From positions 1 through 12,509 of the forward strand of contig JAOXYB010044481.1 in NCBI GenBank assembly GCA_028565635.1: a DNA stretch of 12,509 nt. Reading direction: 5' to 3'. Source of the DNA: Phoronis ovalis (Eukaryota > Phoronida > Phoronidae). Numbering within the stretch: position 1 is the first letter of the stretch; each line of letters starts with the position of its first letter. The notes under the pieces were generated by a model. That model did not search any database. It was not told the DNA's origin and saw only the letters and a list, made by a program, of their open reading frames with translations. Below are positions 8,364-12,509 of the stretch, piece after piece. Position numbers and translations under genes: made by a program.

Positions 8364-8473
8364 ATGGCTTCAAGAGAATTTCAAATTTTAATAATTTTGA
8401 CAGTATCGGTTTCCATGGTAACCTTAATGGACAATAATAGTGTGAATAACAACAGGCACTTGTACTATAAAGG
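8364..8473 (+). CDS. Possible first coding exon of an unrecognised secreted or membrane protein
   Basis: An acceptor-like ttattgaatacag ends at 8348. Fifteen bases later an ATG with G at -3 and G at +4 opens 36 codons. They encode MASREFQ, a hydrophobic run (ILIILTVSVSMVTLM), then the polar DNNSVNNNRHLYYK, and the exon ends at a consensus donor, aaaggGTAAGT at 8474, phase 2. A short N-terminus, a 15-residue hydrophobic core and a polar Asn-rich segment suit a signal peptide or type II anchor. I do not recognise the protein. AT-rich DNA readily encodes Ile/Leu runs, so chance is a real alternative, and the following exon is not settled. Confidence 0.28.
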
Positions 8474-9168
8474 GTAAGTAATGAAACGGCTATATTTAAC
8501 AATTAATCCTTCTTATAATGTCATTTTGCGAGTCATCACCGAGTGCAGTATTTGTTTTTGTCTGATAATCAAAATTCTTTACTGCCAGACATAACTCAGA
8601 ACGGACTTTATGGTCAGAATCGTGTACGACTTTTATCGGATCGTCATGCTGACAGCACTGGTGAATGCGCGTTACTGTAGAAAGCGTGTGTAGCCATTCA
8701 AGTTACGTACAAACTTTAATTGGATATACACATCATGATTTTACACTCTGCTATTCGAAAGATCTGCAGAGATACCAGAACTGAATTTATAGCATTCCAA
8801 CACATTTATACTGAAAAAAGTGCAATAACTCAGGTTTACCTTAAGAATCCTAAAGAGAAAAGCAGAATTATTATATTTGTCTTTATTTTTAGAGTGTTAT
8901 GTTGGACTAGTTTCGCGTCCAAACGATAGTTTCTTCTGGGTATGATTTTTCTCAGTATAAAAGCTTAAAATTAAGTAGATTTTTTAGTAAGAATTTACTT
9001 AACTGTTTTTATTCACAGTATGTGTATTTGTTAAGTATATTGTCATTTCATAAAAAAGTTATTGTTTTACATGGCTCCCACAGAGAAAGATTTCTCGAAA
9101 ACTTTTCCCTGATGGCAATATTATTACGACAAGCTCAACACTATGATGGACGAAAACGGATTATTTAA

Positions 9169-10894
9169 GTGGGGTCACCAAATGTCTTATGCACTTGAAC
9201 GCATTGTGTGTAGCCTACAATATATAGCTAGTAAAACTCCTGTTGCATTCCTACATCTTATTATTATGAAAGCGCTACTGAGTGAAAATTGTACAAATTA
9301 TGTTCTCAAGTGTTTCTTTCCTGCCTTTTGATACAGAACGTGCTTACTGCTTTCATTATTCGTATTTAAAAGCTTATGTAGTTATTATCCTTAAATTTCA
9401 AAAATAGCTACAAAACATTCATGTATATTAATTCCATTTTCAAAACCGCTAGTGAACACTTTGCTCCATTTAGTCGGACAAATAAATGCATCAACTTGAT
9501 AAATAAATACGTAGTGCCGCCGACATAGATCCTTACAACATATTGTCTTAGTTATTTTGTTGAGATTTTTTTCTTATTTTTTAATGTTCGAGTTTAACTT
9601 TTTGGAGAGAAATTCAACCTGTTGACGTCACATTTCTTTTAGATATGTCAAATAAAATGTATTAAATACGTAGTTATGTTGACATTCAGGTGGAATCCTA
9701 ACTTTGTTTTGTTGATGGTTTTAGTACAAAACGATAAAGTTTCGTAAACTTTGGTATTAAAGAGAATTCAACACTTTAAAATAGCGTTGTTTGTTGTTCC
9801 CCATATGTTGAGGTTGGAAACGCTTAGGACCACCACTTGGATACTTTTCTCCTCAAAATAGTCGGATTCTCCAATTGCATGTAGATACATATGTCGAGCC
9901 CCGTATGTCGCAGAACTAGATTCATAGACCTAAACTATATAATAAAAAGGTTGAAGGATATGTTAGCGTATTAACTAAACATTGTACATCAACCTCTATA
10001 TTTTGGATAAAAATGTTTATTGGTTGCGTATACGCTGCCTTACTTATCATAAAGGCCTATCACCCCGTATCACACTTCCTTTTTCCCTCACCAAGTGTGA
10101 GTGTGACATAATTTTATTAAACATCCGTTCTGTATTAGCCTATCCTAGAGTGTAGGTGTATGTCAAGATTATGTCACTAAATTATATACTAATGGATCTG
10201 TCACAATTATAACAATAATACATAGTTAATAGATTTAAATAAGCGTATTTATATCTCAGTTTGCCAAAATTGCTTTTAAAGCAGTGTTACGGCCTAATAA
10301 ATAAGATCGTTGCTTCCATTATTTATATATACAATTTTTAAAGGTTATATCTGTTATCATCTAATATAGTCGAGTAGTGAACAAGGGTTTATAATAATTA
10401 TCCTTGATTAAATATTACACTGTTATACAAGCTATTCACGGTTTAAAGGTGAAGCTAAAACACCATAATATTGCCTATGTTACAGTGACTTATATCACGT
10501 AGCCAGGTTATAAGGTAGTATTATTACTTTGGACATTCTCGGTTCACGGACCTTAAGTAACAATGAGATGTGGCATTATCTACAATGTGGCGCACTCGTC
10601 CCGAGCATGAGACACGCTTAATGCAACAAGTCTGCAAAATATCATGTTAATCATGTTATTGCTGTAAATAGGTATATCACATGAGATATATATCTTTATG
10701 AATTGAAGTTTCTATTAATAGATAAATAATAATCGGCTCTTGTATCTATAGAGAAGAACTGAATTAAATATCAAAATTAATTTTCCTTTTGAATTTAAAG
10801 CCGTTTTAGAAAACAAAATTGGCTACTCACACAGCTAAAAGCAAAGGAAACACACGCTAAACCACATAAATATGAACATTGTAGTGAGGATTTC

Positions 10895-10897
<3 letters not shown>
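9169..10897. other. AT-rich DNA, no supported gene
   Basis: Contains AATAAA signals at 9481, 9502 and 9651, a perfect CRE palindrome at 9623-9630, an open frame of 62 codons at 9143-9331, and a short inverted repeat (tcacactt/aagtgtga, 10070-10100). No protein family or RNA gene is recognisable. Confidence 0.5.

Positions 10898-10929
<32 letters not shown>
10898..10929. repeat. (AT)16 microsatellite
   Basis: Thirty-two bases of uninterrupted AT dinucleotides. Length polymorphism is likely. Confidence 0.98.
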
Positions 10930-10931
<2 letters not shown>

Positions 10932-11649
10932 ATATTATATAATAACTAAACTAAATTTACAAAAATCCAATTAAAGTTTCTTACGACTATAAAGTATCTA
11001 TATTACACGACTTGCCGAAGTAAATGTGTGCCGATTTGTTACCAGTGTCTCAGCGTTCAAGTGCAAGTTTTGTGATGACGAAAGCAGCCCATTGTTGCCC
11101 CTCGATACCAGCAGAGCTTTAATAAATATATTTAGCTTACCATGTAATTACCCATGCAAATACTACTTCTTAGACGTTCTTGTTATGTATTTTACGAATA
11201 TATAGTTAGTTGCCGAAGTTTCCCGCATTCTGCAATCGATAGTTGTCCCCACAGTTGCCTGCAAGTTTAGCAGCAGGGAACTATTAAGTGTAATATTCAC
11301 CTAATCAATAGATTGTTTAGAAGGATTTAAATACAGGCCCGGCAAATAATTATGTCGGCGCTTCATCATTGGAAACTGAATCGTTTATACGTCATGTGAA
11401 GCTATTCGATTCATGAGTAAGGGTGACAAGTTTTTGAAAGTCTTGAAAGGAATCATATAGTTCTATTTTAAAAGTATTTGAATAAGAATTTTTTTTAAAC
11501 ATATTTTAAGCAAAATTAACGTATATATTTTTAAATACTTTTAGACATGAAAACATTTTTTGAAAGTACTTCACTAATCGTGTATAGGAACGAGCTGTAT
11601 ACATGCATATATTATATACATGTGTATATCTTGCGCTTTATACCATTCG
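10930..11649. other. Intergenic DNA with one open CxxC-containing stretch
   Basis: Mostly AT-rich. A less AT-rich patch lies near 11030-11110 within an open stretch of 70 codons (10993-11202, no ATG at its start), described as a finding. The 10-mer ttgccgaagt occurs twice (11012 and 11210), without wider similarity. Confidence 0.4.
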
Positions 11650-11669
11650 TTATTATTATTATTATTATT
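11650..11669. repeat. (TAT)n microsatellite
   Basis: Short pure TAT/ATT trinucleotide run of about 20 bases in AT-rich DNA. Confidence 0.9.
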
Positions 11670-12509
11670 TCATGACCATCGCCCTAAAACGTGTGCAAAA
11701 TACTATCTAGTCTAGATTTCGTTCCTTTACTATCACAGAAATGAGCTCCACTATAATTAACATTATCAATGGTCTAGATGTCAAGAGGTTCTGATAAAAG
11801 TTTTCATAGACTTTTGAAATGAAATAGACCAATGTTTATATAAGACAAGATTCACATACTTTATTAGCTTTTATTATCACAGATGTAAAACTATTCCAAA
11901 TTCTTCTCACGAATGCGATCCGGGACTTTGTACATACATACCAACTTCGATTCATGCAGTCACTTTATATGGACGTAATTGTTATATTTGTATTATTTCT
12001 AAAAACTTTAATTAGCTCAAAGTTGGCCAGATCTCATGAAAGACATGAAACTGTGCAAAAAGTGGACAATAAAGAACTTAAAATTTGAATGTTTGAGGAA
12101 AGCTATGACGATTTTCTTGGACCAAAAAAATAATTAGATTGCAATTTGACCTTTATGACAGTTGATTGACTTTTAATATTGCCCATCCGTAACAGCTGAA
12201 ATTGAGGAAGTGGGAGGTAGGGTGGGAAGAAAAAAAATCGAGCAAGTGAAAAGTTTTAATAAAAGCATTTTAGTTAACTATTGGCTCTTCATATATGTTT
12301 TTTTAAATTTTCACCCTTGTTAAATGAGCAGTGATAAATCACTTTAAAATCGAAATATATGTAACTTTTAAAATAAACAATAACTGCAAAGTTTAAAAAT
12401 ACAACATACTTATATTTTAATAAGAATTTAGACTAGACTGGACTCAGTCTGAATAATGATTATTTTTTTCACTCAAATTGTCTAAAGTGCTGATAAATTA
12501 TACTTTTTC
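11670..12509. other. AT-rich DNA, no gene seen
   Basis: No coding signal, RNA gene or mobile element is recognisable. The only compositional outlier is a purine/G-rich patch near 12200-12230. Confidence 0.5.

Noticed and set aside
8272-8502. Minus-strand frame of 76 codons over the signal-peptide-like exon
   Set aside because: No recognisable domain and no splice support; it competes with a plus-strand reading that has a start context and donor.
8589-8833. Possible second exons of the small gene after acceptor-like AGs at 8588 and 8769
   Set aside because: The 8589 frame in the required phase stops after about 20 codons with no donor of useful phase, and the 8770-8833 block ends at a weak GTTTAC donor. 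Neither produces a convincing continuation.
10070-10100. Inverted repeat tcacactt / aagtgtga as a structured RNA or element end
   Set aside because: Only 8 bp of stem with a 15-base loop and no flanking direct repeats; it could be chance.

Overview
The window is eukaryotic, almost certainly invertebrate animal nuclear DNA. It is AT-rich, its genes are split by GT-AG introns, and its only clearly recognisable gene is a metazoan signalling protein. The intron sizes (160 to 749 bp), the AT bias and frequent strings such as tacatgta would suit a mollusc or another lophotrochozoan, but that placement is inference and weak.

1-5526: the 3' part of a plus-strand GARNL3 orthologue (GTPase-activating Rap/Ran-GAP domain-like 3). 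I could join eleven coding exons with intact GT-AG boundaries and consistent phase. They give the last 607 residues of the protein: the end of the Rap-GAP domain, a linker, a complete CNH (citron homology) beta-propeller domain, and a low-complexity Ser/Pro-rich tail. The N-terminal part, with most of the catalytic Rap-GAP domain, lies upstream of the window. Intron 2 holds a decayed GAT/AAT repeat. Intron 10 holds a three-copy 54-bp minisatellite ending 31 bp before the last exon. The tail carries an exact DSGIHS phosphodegron-type motif, and exon 9 has two donors 75 bp apart in the same phase, predicting an optional 25-residue segment.

5527-about 6405: the probable 3' UTR, with the first AATAAA at 6382.

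6406-12509: mostly AT-rich DNA without a clear gene. One region may hold a small undescribed gene. A CRE-like site and TATA box (7449-7494) precede a possible non-coding exon ending in a strong donor (7769). Next comes a coding-like first exon (8364-8473) encoding a hydrophobic signal-peptide or anchor-like N-terminus and ending in GTAAGT. Possible later exons lie at 8893-8939 and 9019-9168, but their phase does not join directly to the 8364 exon. I treat this as a hypothesis. The rest holds simple repeats ((AT)16, (TAT)n), a perfect CRE palindrome, an open stretch with a CxxC motif, and a G-rich patch. I saw no rRNA, tRNA, CRISPR array or recognisable transposase.
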